Positions 1-9,448 of a stretch of 64,000 nucleotides of DNA are shown piece by piece. Source of the DNA: Salinivirgaceae bacterium (GTDB taxonomy: Bacteria > Bacteroidota > Bacteroidia > Bacteroidales > SZUA-534); contig JAKSOL010000001.1 in the NCBI GenBank assembly GCA_024405635.1, positions 16,048 to 80,047 on the forward strand, read 5' to 3'. The notes under the pieces are model-generated. The model made no database searches. It saw only the letters and a list, made by a program, of their open reading frames with translations, and was not told the DNA's origin. Numbering within the stretch: position 1 is the stretch's first letter; each line of letters opens with the position of its first letter. Made by a program: the position numbers and the translations under genes.

Positions 1-495
1 ACCTATCCACTACCAGAGGCTCAAATGGACCGCTTTATGTTGAAGGTTATTATTTCGTATCCAAAGAAAGAAGAAGAGCAACTTATTGTGCGTCAAAACA
101 TTTCGCGCAATTTCCCAACTCCTAGCAAAATTCTTTCAACCGACGATATTGTAAAAGCTCGCGACATTGTGAAAGATGTTTACATGGACGAAAAAATAGA
201 GCGCTACATTGTTGATATAGTTTTTGCAACACGTTACCCAAGCGACTATGGTCTTGATAACCTGAAAGATATGATTGCGTTTGGTGGTTCGCCTCGCGCA
301 AGCATCAACTTGTCAAAAGCAGCAAAGGCCTACGCGTTCATTAAACGCCGAGGCTACGTTGTTCCTGAAGATGTGCGTGCTGTTTGCCACGATGTACTTC
401 GTCACCGCATTGGTTTAACTTACCAAGCCGAGGCTGAAAACATAACCGCCGAAGATATTATAAACGAGATTTTGAACAAAGTTGAAGTTCCATAG
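1..495 (+). CDS. MoxR-family AAA ATPase, 5' end outside window
   Basis: The reading frame is open from base 1, so this is the C-terminal part of a gene that starts upstream. The first residues, [12 protein letters not shown], match the highly conserved MoxR stretch (PEAQ-DRF) just after the ATPase core, followed by the helical lid domain. MoxR ATPases act as chaperone-like partners of von Willebrand factor A (VWA) proteins. The downstream genes are a DUF58 protein and the VWA proteins BatA and BatB, which is the classic Bacteroidota Bat operon order. The Walker motifs lie outside the window. The first internal ATG (25) is not the real start, because conserved sequence continues before it. Confidence 0.93.
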   Translation, partial: TYPLPEAQMDRFMLKVIISYPKKEEEQLIVRQNISRNFPTPSKILSTDDIVKARDIVKDVYMDEKIERYIVDIVFATRYPSDYGLDNLKDMIAFGGSPRASINLSKAAKAYAFIKRRGYVVPEDVRAVCHDVLRHRIGLTYQAEAENITAEDIINEILNKVEVP

Positions 496-538
496 TTGGT
501 TTGTGTGTAACTTGTTGTAATTAAATTAGTTGATTATT

Positions 539-1408
539 ATGGAAACTTCCGAACTGCTGAAAAAAGTACGCCATATTGAAATTAAGACTCGAGGATTGAG
601 CAACCAGATTTTTGCGGGCGAATATCATAGCGCTTTCAAAGGTAAAGGTATGACATTCAGCGAGGTGCGCGAGTATCAGTACGGCGATGCTATTCGCGAT
701 GTTGACTGGAACGTTACCGCACGATTCAATCACCCATTTATTAAGGTGTTTGAAGAGGAGCGTGAATTAACAGTAATGTTGTTGATTGATGTGAGTGGTT
801 CGCGCAACTTTGGCACCCGTAGCCAATACAAATCGGAGTTGATGACTGAAATTGCGGCAGTGTTGTCGTTTTCGGCCATAAACAATAACGATAAAATTGG
901 CGTTATAATGTTTAGCAACAAGGTTGAAAAGTTTATTCCACCGCAAAAAGGTCGCAAACATATTCTGCGAATTATACAAGAATTGCTTGATTTTGAACCA
1001 ACTAGCCAAACAACAAACATTTCGGCGGCTCTTGAATTCTTTACCAATGCGGTAAAAAAACGTTGCATTGCATTTGTGATTTCAGACTTTATCGACACCA
1101 ATTTTAAAGATGCACTCACCATTGCATCGCGTAAACACGATGTGGTGGCATTGCGCCTATTTGACCAACGCGAAACAGAGATGCCAAACATTGGCTTGGT
1201 GCAAATGGCCGATGCCGAAACCGGTGAAAATCAGTGGGTTGATACGTCAAGCCGCGCGGTTCGCGAGTCGTATGCCAACTGGTGGCAAAACCATACTGCC
1301 GAAGTTGAGCGCACTTTTAAGCGCAGCGGAGTTGATTATGCGTCGGTTGCAACTGGCGACGATTATATTAAACCGCTTATGAATTTGTTTAAACATCGCG
1401 GTGCATAG
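539..1408 (+). CDS. DUF58 (VWA-like) protein of the Bat operon
   Basis: 289 aa cytoplasmic protein. The N-terminal part holds the DUF58 signature (GEYHSAFKGKGMTFSEVREY, then GDAIRDVDWNVTAR), followed by a VWA-like fold with a MIDAS-type stretch, LLIDVSGSR, near residue 80. DUF58 proteins sit next to MoxR and are thought to be its substrates or partners. A TTG at 530 would add three residues, but ATG 539 gives the usual METS-type start. It follows moxR by 43 bases and precedes a membrane protein gene by 14 bases, consistent with one operon. Confidence 0.93.
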   Translation: METSELLKKVRHIEIKTRGLSNQIFAGEYHSAFKGKGMTFSEVREYQYGDAIRDVDWNVTARFNHPFIKVFEEERELTVMLLIDVSGSRNFGTRSQYKSELMTEIAAVLSFSAINNNDKIGVIMFSNKVEKFIPPQKGRKHILRIIQELLDFEPTSQTTNISAALEFFTNAVKKRCIAFVISDFIDTNFKDALTIASRKHDVVALRLFDQRETEMPNIGLVQMADAETGENQWVDTSSRAVRESYANWWQNHTAEVERTFKRSGVDYASVATGDDYIKPLMNLFKHRGA

Positions 1409-1422
1409 TTAATTTGTTAGTA

Positions 1423-2397
1423 ATGAAACGATTACAAAAAATAATTCTGTTCTTGCTCTTTGGCCTTTCAAGCGTTATGCAAGCCAATGCTCAGGTAAAA
1501 ATATCAGCATCAATCGATACTGTTATGCTGCTTATTGGCGATCAAACAACGCTCCGATTATCAGCAACTTACCCCGAAGGTATGGCTGTGCAAATGCCAA
1601 TTTTAACCGATACCATTATCCGTCAACTTGAAGTGATTGAAGCATCAACCTTCGACACAACAACTGTTAATGGACAAGTGATTATAAATCAGGCTTATGT
1701 GGTTACAAGTTTCGATAGTGGTTATTATCAAATTCCGCAATTTCCATTAGCAATTACAATGCCCGATGGCTCGTTTGATACCATTTACTCAAACAACTTG
1801 TATTTTGGTGTAATGACAATGCCAATTGATACCACTCAACCTAATGCCATTGCCGATATTAGGGCGCTTGAAGAAGCTCCTGTTACTTTTAAAGAGGTGT
1901 TGCCATGGTTGCTTTACTCGTTGCTAGGCATTCTGATTGTGGCGTTGGTTTATCTGCTTGTTCGCAAGTTGGGCGGCAAAGAGTCAATCTTTATGGTTAA
2001 AGAGGCTCCAAAAGAACCCGCACACGTTATTGCCTTGCGCGACCTTGATACCCTAAAAGAGCAAAAGTTGTGGCAACGTGGGTTGACTAAAGAATACTAT
2101 TCGTCTCTGGTTGACATTCTGCGTGTTTATCTCGACAACCGATTCAACATTCAGGCAATGGAAAGCACGTCAGAAGAAATATTGCGGGCAGTTGGTCCTT
2201 GCTCTGAAATAACCCGAGAACAGAAAGATGAACTGAAACAACTGCTTTATCGTGCCGACTTTGTAAAGTTTGCAAAGGCATCGGCTTTGGCCAACGAGAA
2301 CGAGGATAGTTATTGTTTTGTTGAAGGATTTGTGGTTAGCACAAAATTAGTTGAGCAACTACACGAAGATGCTGATAATAAGCAGAATAAAGAATAA
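1423..2397 (+). CDS. Bat-operon membrane protein with signal peptide and one late TM helix
   Basis: About 324 aa. It has a signal peptide (MKRLQKIILFLLFGLSSVMQANAQ), a periplasmic beta-rich part, one membrane helix around residues 160-185 (LPWLLYSLLGILIVALVYLL) and a cytoplasmic helical tail. The tail (VDILRVYLDNRF then LLYRADFVKFAKA) resembles the tail of BatD further downstream (LRAIWGYLSDKL then LLNACEFAKYAP), so the two look related in architecture. Bacteroidota Bat operons commonly carry such a gene between the DUF58 gene and batA. Start ATG 1423 was preferred to the in-frame TTG at 1414. The function is not established; it may pass a periplasmic signal to the MoxR/VWA partners. Confidence 0.85.
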   Translation: MKRLQKIILFLLFGLSSVMQANAQVKISASIDTVMLLIGDQTTLRLSATYPEGMAVQMPILTDTIIRQLEVIEASTFDTTTVNGQVIINQAYVVTSFDSGYYQIPQFPLAITMPDGSFDTIYSNNLYFGVMTMPIDTTQPNAIADIRALEEAPVTFKEVLPWLLYSLLGILIVALVYLLVRKLGGKESIFMVKEAPKEPAHVIALRDLDTLKEQKLWQRGLTKEYYSSLVDILRVYLDNRFNIQAMESTSEEILRAVGPCSEITREQKDELKQLLYRADFVKFAKASALANENEDSYCFVEGFVVSTKLVEQLHEDADNKQNKE

Positions 2398-2399
2398 TA

Positions 2400-3398
2400 A
2401 TGATGGAGAATATAACTTTCAATAATCCAAATTTGCTCTACTTGCTACTGTTGCTTGTGCCAATGGTGGTGTGGTATGTGTGGCGCAACAAAAATATGAG
2501 CGCAACCATTCGCATGTCAACAATGAAAGGTTTGGCATCGGCACCTAAAACTGCAAGAATATACCTGCGTCATGCTCCATTTACATTGCGAGCATTGGCA
2601 ATGGCAATGTTTGTAGTAGCCTTGGCTCGTCCACAATCAACCGACAATTGGAGCAACACCACAACCGAGGGCATCGACATTGTTATTGCACTTGACGTTT
2701 CAACTAGTATGTTGGCCGAAGATTTTAAGCCAAACCGACTTGAAGCTGCCAAAAACGACGCAATAAAGTTTGTTTCGGGTCGTCCAAACGACCGCATCGG
2801 TTTAGTTGTTTTTGCTGGCGAAAGTTTTACCCAGTGCCCGCTCACAACCGACCATTCGGTGCTTATAAATCTTATTAAAGACGTAAAAAGTGGCCTGATT
2901 GAAGATGGCACTGCAATAGGCCATGGTTTGGCAACTTCAACTAGTAGGTTGAAAGAGTCGGATGCGGTGAGCAAAGTGGTGATACTAATGACCGACGGAG
3001 TTAACAATCAAGGCGAAATACCACCGCTTACTGCAGCCGAAGTTGCAAAAGCAATGGGTGTGCGCGTTTATACCATTGGCGTTGGCACTCAGGGCGAGGC
3101 TCCTTATCCGTTTCGCGACCAATTTGGTAACAAACACTACCAAAATGTTGAGGTTGAAATTGACGAAGAAGTGCTTAGCCAAATTGCTCAAATAACCGAT
3201 GGCCAATACTTTAGAGCCACAAACAACAAGCGTTTGCACGAAGTGTATGAGGTGATTGACCAACTTGAAAAATCGAAAATAGAAACCAAAGAATACAGCA
3301 AAAAGAACGAGGAATACTTTGTATGGCTCTTGGCCGGAATAGCTCTTTTTGCTGCCGAATTGTTATTGCGTAACACCATTTTGCGCAATGTTCCTTAA
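2400..3398 (+). CDS. batA: BatA, membrane VWA-domain protein
   Basis: 332 aa. It has N-terminal hydrophobic helices (about residues 10-27 and 65-77), a VWA domain with an intact MIDAS motif (ALDVSTSM, Asp99/Ser101/Ser103) and a C-terminal helix (FVWLLAGIALFAAELLL). BatA and BatB are paired inner-membrane proteins of the Bat (Bacteroides aerotolerance) operon; metal-dependent protein binding is expected from the MIDAS. The start overlaps the stop region of the preceding gene (taataATGATG; either of two adjacent ATGs), showing coupled translation. Confidence 0.93.
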   Translation: MMENITFNNPNLLYLLLLLVPMVVWYVWRNKNMSATIRMSTMKGLASAPKTARIYLRHAPFTLRALAMAMFVVALARPQSTDNWSNTTTEGIDIVIALDVSTSMLAEDFKPNRLEAAKNDAIKFVSGRPNDRIGLVVFAGESFTQCPLTTDHSVLINLIKDVKSGLIEDGTAIGHGLATSTSRLKESDAVSKVVILMTDGVNNQGEIPPLTAAEVAKAMGVRVYTIGVGTQGEAPYPFRDQFGNKHYQNVEVEIDEEVLSQIAQITDGQYFRATNNKRLHEVYEVIDQLEKSKIETKEYSKKNEEYFVWLLAGIALFAAELLLRNTILRNVP

Positions 3399-3410
3399 AA
3401 CCGAAAAACT

Positions 3411-4475
3411 ATGTTTCAGTTTGCTAATCCACAATATTTAATGCTTCTGGTTTTGGTGCCAGTTGTACTTGTGCTGTTCATTGCAGGTAGGGTTATTCAA
3501 AGTAGAGTAATGTCCAACTTTGGCGAGGCCGATTTGTTGAAACGACTGATGCCCGACAACTCAAAAGTTCGTCCTTGGGTTAAAATGTCGCTTACGCTAG
3601 TGGCGTTGACGTTGCTTATAATTGCGCTTGCTGGCCCACAATTCGGCTCAAAGTTGCGCGAGGTAAAACGCACTGGCATTGAGTTAGTTGTGGCGCTCGA
3701 TGTGTCGAATAGTATGATGGCCGAAGATATTACTCCAAACCGATTGGAAAATGCAAAACGCGCCATATCAAAAATTATTGACGGACTACACGACGACAAA
3801 CTTGCTCTAATTGTTTTTGCAGGCGATGCTTTTGTTCAACTGCCAATGACAAGCGACTACACCGCAGCAAAAATGTTTCTAGCTAGCATCACTCCCGAGT
3901 TGGTTACCAATCAAGGAACCGCCATTGCTTCGGCTATCGACTTGGCTCTTAAATCGTTTTCGCCTAGCGAAGACAAAAACAAAGCCATTGTAATAATAAC
4001 CGATGGCGAGGATCATGAGGGCGATGCTGTTGGTATGGCAACCAAAGCAGCTGAGGCTGGAGTAGTGGTTCACATGGTTGGAATGGGACAAGCTCAAGGT
4101 TCGCCAATTCCGGTTTACAATAAATATGGCCAACGCGACTATCGCACCGACGGTCAAGGTAACGTTGTGATTTCAAAACTTGACGAAACAGTGCTAAAAC
4201 AAGTTGCAGCCGCTGGTGGTGGCAAATACATTAGAGCCAACAACACCAAAAGCGGATTAAGCGCCTTGTTTGACGAACTTGGCAATATGCAAAAGGTTGA
4301 AATGGAAACTAAAATGTATTCGGAATACGAGGAGCAATACCAATATTTTTTAGGCTTTGCAATGCTTTTGCTATTAGTTGAATTGTTTATTCTTCAACGC
4401 CAAAACCGCAAACTCAACTCCATCAATTTGTTTCAAACTTCGTTTCTGAATAATAATCAAAACAAAGATGAATAA
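3411..4475 (+). CDS. batB: BatB, membrane VWA-domain protein
   Basis: 354 aa, a paralogue of BatA: two N-terminal hydrophobic helices, VWA domain with MIDAS (ALDVSNSM, Asp97/Ser99/Ser101), and a C-terminal helix (YFLGFAMLLLLVELFIL) followed by a short basic/Asn-rich tail. It lies 12 bases after batA and overlaps batC by 8 bases, so the two are translationally coupled. The order MoxR-DUF58-BatA-BatB-BatC-BatD-BatE supports the name. Confidence 0.93.
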   Translation: MFQFANPQYLMLLVLVPVVLVLFIAGRVIQSRVMSNFGEADLLKRLMPDNSKVRPWVKMSLTLVALTLLIIALAGPQFGSKLREVKRTGIELVVALDVSNSMMAEDITPNRLENAKRAISKIIDGLHDDKLALIVFAGDAFVQLPMTSDYTAAKMFLASITPELVTNQGTAIASAIDLALKSFSPSEDKNKAIVIITDGEDHEGDAVGMATKAAEAGVVVHMVGMGQAQGSPIPVYNKYGQRDYRTDGQGNVVISKLDETVLKQVAAAGGGKYIRANNTKSGLSALFDELGNMQKVEMETKMYSEYEEQYQYFLGFAMLLLLVELFILQRQNRKLNSINLFQTSFLNNNQNKDE

Positions 4476-5289
4476 GGTTAAATTATTGCTAATCAGTTTG
4501 TTTGTGCTGGGCTCAATTGCGTCAGTTAATGCGCAAAACGAGCGTAAGTATATTCGTAGAGGTAACTCGGCTTACAACAAAGCGGTAATCGATTCGGTTA
4601 CAGTCGATTCAACTAAATATGCCGATGCCGAAAATTACTATCGCAAAGCTTTGGAAGAAGATCCAAATAACTGGGACGCTAGTTACAACTTGGCTAATGC
4701 TTTGTTTCGTCAAGGTAAACTCGAAGATGCTGCTCGTCAGTATCAAGCTGTGGCTCAGCGTAATATCGATAGCAAAACAAAACGAGCTAACGCTTATCAT
4801 AACTTAGGTAACTGCATGCTTATGGGCAACAATCTTCAAGCTGCTATTGAGGCATACAAAGAGTCGTTGCGCAACGATCCTACCAATCTTGAAACCAAAT
4901 ACAATCTTGCTTGGGCTCAAAACAAATTGAAGGAGCAACAAGACCAGCAAAACGAGCAAAACCAGAACCAAAACCAAAATCAAGATCAGCAGCAAGACCA
5001 GCAAAAGCAAGATAATCAACAAGATCAGAATCAAAATCAGGATAACAAGCAAGACCAACAAAAACAAGATAGCGACCAAAATCAAGATCAGCAACAAAAT
5101 CAGCAAAACCAAAATCAGCAAAACCAAAATCAAGACCAGCAACAAGGCGAACAAAACGAGCACCAAATGTCGAAAGAAGATGCTATGAGGATTCTTGAGG
5201 CTCTTGAAAACGACGAAAAAGATGTGCAAGACAAAGTGCAGAAGCAGAAGGCTAAGCCTGTTCAGCGTCGTACACAAAAAGATTGGTAA
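4468..5289 (+). CDS. batC: BatC, TPR protein with Gln/Asn/Asp-rich tail
   Basis: 273 aa. Signal peptide (MNKVKLLLISLFVLGSIASVNAQ), then tetratricopeptide repeats (about residues 45-155; e.g. NWDASYNLANALFRQGKLED), then a roughly 70-residue low-complexity run of Gln, Asn, Asp and Lys (about 155-230), ending in a charged helix with MSKEDAMRILEALENDEKD. BatC proteins are periplasmic TPR scaffolds in the Bat operon. The low-complexity DNA (about 4930-5160) is a set of short repeats of CAA/CAG/AAT/GAT codons and may vary in length between strains. The long Leu-rich frame on the opposite strand is a shadow of this composition. Confidence 0.92.
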   Translation: MNKVKLLLISLFVLGSIASVNAQNERKYIRRGNSAYNKAVIDSVTVDSTKYADAENYYRKALEEDPNNWDASYNLANALFRQGKLEDAARQYQAVAQRNIDSKTKRANAYHNLGNCMLMGNNLQAAIEAYKESLRNDPTNLETKYNLAWAQNKLKEQQDQQNEQNQNQNQNQDQQQDQQKQDNQQDQNQNQDNKQDQQKQDSDQNQDQQQNQQNQNQQNQNQDQQQGEQNEHQMSKEDAMRILEALENDEKDVQDKVQKQKAKPVQRRTQKDW

Positions 5290-5336
5290 TGCTATATTTG
5301 CGGTTCTTTTGAGAAACGAAAAAGTGTAAATAGTAT

Positions 5337-7199
5337 ATGATTCAACTAATTGTAGATAAGATATTTGCGCCAGTAAAAATGTTGTTTGCCACCATCTGCT
5401 TTTTTGCAACAACAATGGCTGCTTATGCCGATAATGTAGAGTTTACCGTTAATGCACCGCGTGCGGTTGAGGTGGGCGAGCGTTTTCGTATTCAGTTTTC
5501 GGTTAATGCAAAGGGTAGCAACTTTGAACTGGGCGAGACAGGTGGATTGTCTATTCTTTCGGGACCAAACCAATCTAGCAGTAGTAGCATTCAGGTTATT
5601 AATGGCAAAATGTCGAAAAGTGTAGCCACAACCTACACTTGCATAATGGTGGCTAATTCGGCTGGCATTTACACAATAGCTCCAGCAAGCGTTGTTGTTG
5701 ATGGCAAGCAATATGTTACACAAGAGTACAAAATAGAGGTTGTAGGTGGTGCCCAACCATCGGCTCAACAGCAGCAAGGTGCCCCAAGTCAGCAACAAAC
5801 TTCGCAGCCACAAACTGTTGACGTTGGTGGTCAAAATGCCGATATGTTTACCGCCGTAACAGTTGACAAAAAAAGCCTTTACCAAGGTCAATATATGGTG
5901 GCTACAATTAAAATTTACACTAAAAAGGAAATCTACAATTTCAGCGACATAAAGTTCCCTGCCTTTAACGGTTTTTGGAGCTACGACCTTGAGTCTCCAA
6001 CTCAAATATCGCTTCAACGCGAGAATGTTAATGGCCAAATTTATACAACAGGCCTTATAAAACGAGTTTTGCTTATGCCACAGCGCTCTGGCGAACTCAC
6101 TATTGAACCATTTGAAATAACTTTAATAAGTCGCAGCCGAGTACGTAGCAACAATCCGTTTGACGACTTTTTTGGAGGTTCGTACCAAAATGTTGAAAAC
6201 AAGGTGGTTAGCAAACCGGTTAAGATAAATGTGTTGCCTTTGCCAGCTGGTAAACCGGCCGATTTTTCAGGGGGCGTGGGTGCGCTTAACATGAAAGCAT
6301 CGGTTGATAAACAGCAAGTTAAGGCTAACGAGGCTGTTACACTTAAAGTTGTAATAAGTGGTCAAGGCAACTTAAAATTCATCAACAAACCAAAAATCGA
6401 TTTTCCACCCGATGTTGATGTTTACGATCCAAAAATTACTCAAAACATCAAGCATTCAGAGTCTGGTCAGTCGGGTTCTGTTCAGTTCGATTATTTGTTC
6501 ATTCCTCGTTACGCAGGTCAGTATCGCATTGCGCCAATAACATTTAGTTATTTCGACACCAAAACTAAAACTTACAAAACGGTTAATACATCGGAGTTTT
6601 TGATTGATGTTGAGCGCGGAAATGCCGAAGAAGAGAATAACTCTGGTGTTGTTCAGGCACTTACAAAAGAGGATGTTAAGTTTATTGGAAAAGACATACG
6701 TTTTATTAAACCAGTTGAAAAACTAACAGCAAAACAACGCGTAATGTACGGCACAAGCACCTTTTATGCTTGTTACATTGTTCCATTGCTAATTTTTATT
6801 GCAATTGTGTTGTTCCGATTGGCGCAAATAAAACAAAATGCCAACCAAGCTGCAGTTCGAAACCGAAAAGCCAACAAAGTGTCGAAAAAGCGTTTGCGTG
6901 TTGCTGCTAAATACATGAAAGACAACAAGGAAAACGAATTTTACGACGAAATTTTGCGAGCAATTTGGGGTTATTTGAGCGATAAACTGTCAATTCCATT
7001 CGCATCGTTGTCAAAAGATAATGTTTCGGGAATACTAGAAACGCATTCGGTTGACTCTCAAACAATTGCCGATTTGATGGAATTGCTTAATGCTTGTGAA
7101 TTTGCAAAATATGCGCCATCGGCTGTACAAGGAGGAATGAAACAGATTTACCAAAAGACCGATGACATTATTTCGGTTCTAGACCAGAAGGTTAAATAA
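5337..7199 (+). CDS. batD: BatD, oxygen-tolerance family membrane protein
   Basis: 620 aa. An N-terminal hydrophobic export signal ends near AAYAD, followed by beta-rich periplasmic BatD domains, a Gln-rich linker near residues 140-160, a membrane helix around 483-503 (CYIVPLLIFIAIVLF) and a cytoplasmic helical tail with LLNACEFAKYAPSA. BatD is the large periplasmic partner of BatA/BatB. ATG 5337 is annotated; an in-frame ATG at 5379 would give a more compact signal peptide and may be the true start. It follows batC after 47 bases and precedes batE by 21 bases. Confidence 0.92.
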   Translation: MIQLIVDKIFAPVKMLFATICFFATTMAAYADNVEFTVNAPRAVEVGERFRIQFSVNAKGSNFELGETGGLSILSGPNQSSSSSIQVINGKMSKSVATTYTCIMVANSAGIYTIAPASVVVDGKQYVTQEYKIEVVGGAQPSAQQQQGAPSQQQTSQPQTVDVGGQNADMFTAVTVDKKSLYQGQYMVATIKIYTKKEIYNFSDIKFPAFNGFWSYDLESPTQISLQRENVNGQIYTTGLIKRVLLMPQRSGELTIEPFEITLISRSRVRSNNPFDDFFGGSYQNVENKVVSKPVKINVLPLPAGKPADFSGGVGALNMKASVDKQQVKANEAVTLKVVISGQGNLKFINKPKIDFPPDVDVYDPKITQNIKHSESGQSGSVQFDYLFIPRYAGQYRIAPITFSYFDTKTKTYKTVNTSEFLIDVERGNAEEENNSGVVQALTKEDVKFIGKDIRFIKPVEKLTAKQRVMYGTSTFYACYIVPLLIFIAIVLFRLAQIKQNANQAAVRNRKANKVSKKRLRVAAKYMKDNKENEFYDEILRAIWGYLSDKLSIPFASLSKDNVSGILETHSVDSQTIADLMELLNACEFAKYAPSAVQGGMKQIYQKTDDIISVLDQKVK

Positions 7200-7220
7200 C
7201 GCTTAAAATTTGATAATCAG

Positions 7221-7985
7221 ATGAATAAAAAACTAAATATACTTTTTGCGGTTGCGTTCTGCTTTTTTACAAATGCACTTTCGGCTGCCGATTTTAAAGC
7301 TCAACTCGATACGGCTGAACAATGCTACAAATCGGCTCGTTACGAGCAGGCTATTGCTACCTATGAGCAGATTGTTGACAATGGATTTGAGTCGGCCGAG
7401 CTTTTTTTTAACCTTGGCAATGCTTACTTCAAGTCAAACAAGTTTCCCATGGCTATAGTTAATTACGAGCGTGCATTGAAACTCAATCCAACCGATGAGG
7501 ATATTCAGTTTAACTTGCAATTGGCTAATACATACGTAGTTGATAAAATTGATGTTTTGCCAGAGTTCTTCCTAAAATCGTGGGGACAGACATTTGTTCA
7601 AACCTTTTCAACAAACCAGTGGGCACACATTAGCATTGCTTGTTTTGTGATTGGATTGACACTTTTGTTGGTTTTCTTTTTGTCGCAAAGCATAGTGCTG
7701 CGCAAATGTTCGTTTTGGATTGGAGTGTTGGCAATAATTGTCTCGGTGCTAGGTTTTAGTTTTTCGGGCAAACAAAAAGATGCCATGGTTAGCACTCCCG
7801 ATGCTATTGTAGTAGCTCCATCGGTAATAGTAAAAGGCTCGCCCGATGTTAACGGTGTTGAACTTTTTGTTGTTCACGAAGGTTTGAAAGTTAAAGTTTC
7901 TAAAAACCTTGATGGTTGGTTTGAAATTAAACTTTCTGATGGCAACAAAGGTTGGGTAAAAACCGAAACTATTGTAATAATTTAG
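7221..7985 (+). CDS. batE: BatE, TPR plus SH3-like membrane protein
   Basis: 254 aa. Signal peptide (to about residue 22), two to three TPR units (residues 25-110; FFNLGNAYFKSNKFPMAIVN), two membrane helices (about 135-155 and 158-178) and a C-terminal bacterial SH3-like domain (about 195-252; VVAPSVIVKGSPDVNG ... DGWFEIKLSDGNKGWV). This TPR-TM-SH3 layout is that of BatE. It is the last gene of the Bat operon; I see no clear terminator after it, and the next genes run in the opposite direction. Confidence 0.9.
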   Translation: MNKKLNILFAVAFCFFTNALSAADFKAQLDTAEQCYKSARYEQAIATYEQIVDNGFESAELFFNLGNAYFKSNKFPMAIVNYERALKLNPTDEDIQFNLQLANTYVVDKIDVLPEFFLKSWGQTFVQTFSTNQWAHISIACFVIGLTLLLVFFLSQSIVLRKCSFWIGVLAIIVSVLGFSFSGKQKDAMVSTPDAIVVAPSVIVKGSPDVNGVELFVVHEGLKVKVSKNLDGWFEIKLSDGNKGWVKTETIVII

Positions 7986-8017
7986 TTTTGAACACTGGTC
8001 GAAAGAGGTCGGTTCAT

Positions 8018-8791
8018 TTATTCAACAACAGCAGTTTTAGGCTTAGTTTCGCCGCAAGGAATTGCGTATGCAATGGTGTAGCTTATTCCTGTATTTACAC
8101 GGTTTTTAGCTTTGCCAAATCCAGGAATAATGTAAGGCGTAAGGTTTCCGCAATTGCGGTTAGGCATACATTTTACGCGCACGTTAAGCCCCATAAACAA
8201 ATTGTGAACCAATTCGCATTTTCCGCCAAACATAACCTCGCCCCAAACTTTGCTGTGGCTTGTCGATTCAATCTCAGACATTTTTATGCCATGAAAAGTC
8301 TCAACTCGTAAGTCGTTGGCTTCGTGCTTAAAATTTGAAATGCCCAACCTAACGCCAATAAAAAACGTGTTGCGGTCAAGCCGGTGAGCATATTTAAGAA
8401 TGTTATAGTCAAATCCAATACGATAATATTGGCCATTCATTTTATAGTTAATTGTATCAATGCGGTTGTGCTTAACCGATTGTGTGCCAATTTCCAGAGT
8501 AGGGAACCATTTGTAAAATAACTCGCCGTCAACATAAAATTCAGTTCCGCTTGAGCTGATGTCGCCAATAAGAGGAAGCGCAAAACGCGAAAGGTCGCAA
8601 CCTATTCGCACATAACGTTTACGAGTTGGCATATCAACAATTTTGGCGTTTTTTTCTTTTTGCTTGTTCAATTGTGTTTCGTCAACAATTTGCAATGAGT
8701 TGCGTGGTTGACTTGGCAAAATATTATGTTGCGCCATAGCCAAACTGCTGATACTTAGCAGAACAAGTGTGCTAAAAATATATTTCAACAT
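8018..8791 (-). CDS. DUF6048-like outer membrane protein
   Basis: About 257 aa. The signal peptide MLKYIFSTLVLLSISSLAMAQ is followed by a beta-rich sequence with alternating aromatic residues, as in small outer-membrane barrels. Translation may start at the ATG at 8812, but the ATG at 8791 puts the signal peptide at the very N-terminus and still overlaps the previous gene by 20 bases. In Bacteroidales a DUF6048 gene commonly follows a DUF6452 lipoprotein gene, and this pair fits that pattern; the family name is from memory of that neighbourhood and was not searched. Function unknown. It is convergent with batE. Confidence 0.75.
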   Translation of the reverse strand: MLKYIFSTLVLLSISSLAMAQHNILPSQPRNSLQIVDETQLNKQKEKNAKIVDMPTRKRYVRIGCDLSRFALPLIGDISSSGTEFYVDGELFYKWFPTLEIGTQSVKHNRIDTINYKMNGQYYRIGFDYNILKYAHRLDRNTFFIGVRLGISNFKHEANDLRVETFHGIKMSEIESTSHSKVWGEVMFGGKCELVHNLFMGLNVRVKCMPNRNCGNLTPYIIPGFGKAKNRVNTGISYTIAYAIPCGETKPKTAVVE

Positions 8792-9272
8792 GTGTTGTCT
8801 CATCTTGTCCAACGTGGCAGTTTATTTTGTGTTTTATTGAGTCGATAGCTGTTCGTTGCAAACTATCAATCGCACCAAAATGTATTGGCTCGGTTATGTC
8901 ATATTCGTAAAAAGCACCGCACTCAATGTTGCGCACCATTAATTGGGGCTTTGCATACACAACCATATAATCGGCATTTACCTCGGTTGTGGTAGTGGTA
9001 AATGTAAATGTTTTAATACAAAATTCGGTTGAATCGCTATTTATGTTTAGTGGCAAATGTAACCCATAAGGAAATCCTTTTTGTGCATAAATCACCTCGT
9101 TTGAAGTTCCTAACAAGGTTACGCTTGTTGAATCAAAACTGCCACCAGACTTGTCGATAAATTTGCAGTTGAGTCCAGGAATGCGGTCGTTGCAGTCAAC
9201 AATCTCTTGGTTGCAGCCAACAAATGCACTTACAACGCCAATTGCAACCCAAAGTAAAAAATGCTTTTTCAA
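8772..9272 (-). CDS. DUF6452-like lipoprotein
   Basis: 166 aa. Lipoprotein signal with lipobox-type end (AIGVVSAFVGC, Cys about residue 19), then a beta-rich Thr/Ser-rich domain. Cotranscribed with and overlapping the DUF6048-like gene. Function unknown; the lipoprotein and barrel probably act together in the envelope. A good -7 box on the minus strand lies just upstream (9297-9304). Confidence 0.78.
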   Translation of the reverse strand: MKKHFLLWVAIGVVSAFVGCNQEIVDCNDRIPGLNCKFIDKSGGSFDSTSVTLLGTSNEVIYAQKGFPYGLHLPLNINSDSTEFCIKTFTFTTTTTEVNADYMVVYAKPQLMVRNIECGAFYEYDITEPIHFGAIDSLQRTAIDSIKHKINCHVGQDETTHVEIYF

Positions 9273-9296
9273 CTTATTTGTGTGTTAAAATCGGGC

Positions 9297-9304
9297 CAAA
9301 GTTA
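9297..9304 (-). promoter_or_regulatory. Bacteroidota -7 box for the DUF6452/DUF6048 pair
   Basis: On the minus strand the sequence reads TAACTTTG, an exact match to TAnnTTTG, 25 bases upstream of the start at 9272. No well-spaced -33 TTG was found. Confidence 0.5.
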
Positions 9305-9420
9305 TAAAAATGTCGGCACCAACATTTGGTTGCCAATAGTTGAAGAATTTGTTGTGGCGCACTAGGTTTTTTATTGTCCAAAATAGCTTGCCCCTTGTGT
9401 AAAAAGGCATTCAATTTCAG

Positions 9421-9428
9421 TATCTTTG
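9421..9428 (+). promoter_or_regulatory. Bacteroidota -7 box for uvrA
   Basis: TATCTTTG, an exact match to TAnnTTTG, 20 bases before the uvrA ATG. It lies inside a longer open frame and so argues for the start at 9449. A TTG at 9395 is spaced 23 bases away, slightly too far for an ideal -33 box. Confidence 0.55.
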
Positions 9429-9448
9429 CACGCTTTATTTTTCTGCTT

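Noticed and set aside
730..1191. 153-codon minus-strand frame
   Set aside because: Fully inside the DUF58 gene with no start context or family resemblance.
4804..5415. 203-codon Leu/Val-rich open frame on the minus strand
   Set aside because: It is the antisense of the Gln/Asn-rich tail of batC; composition alone explains the long frame.
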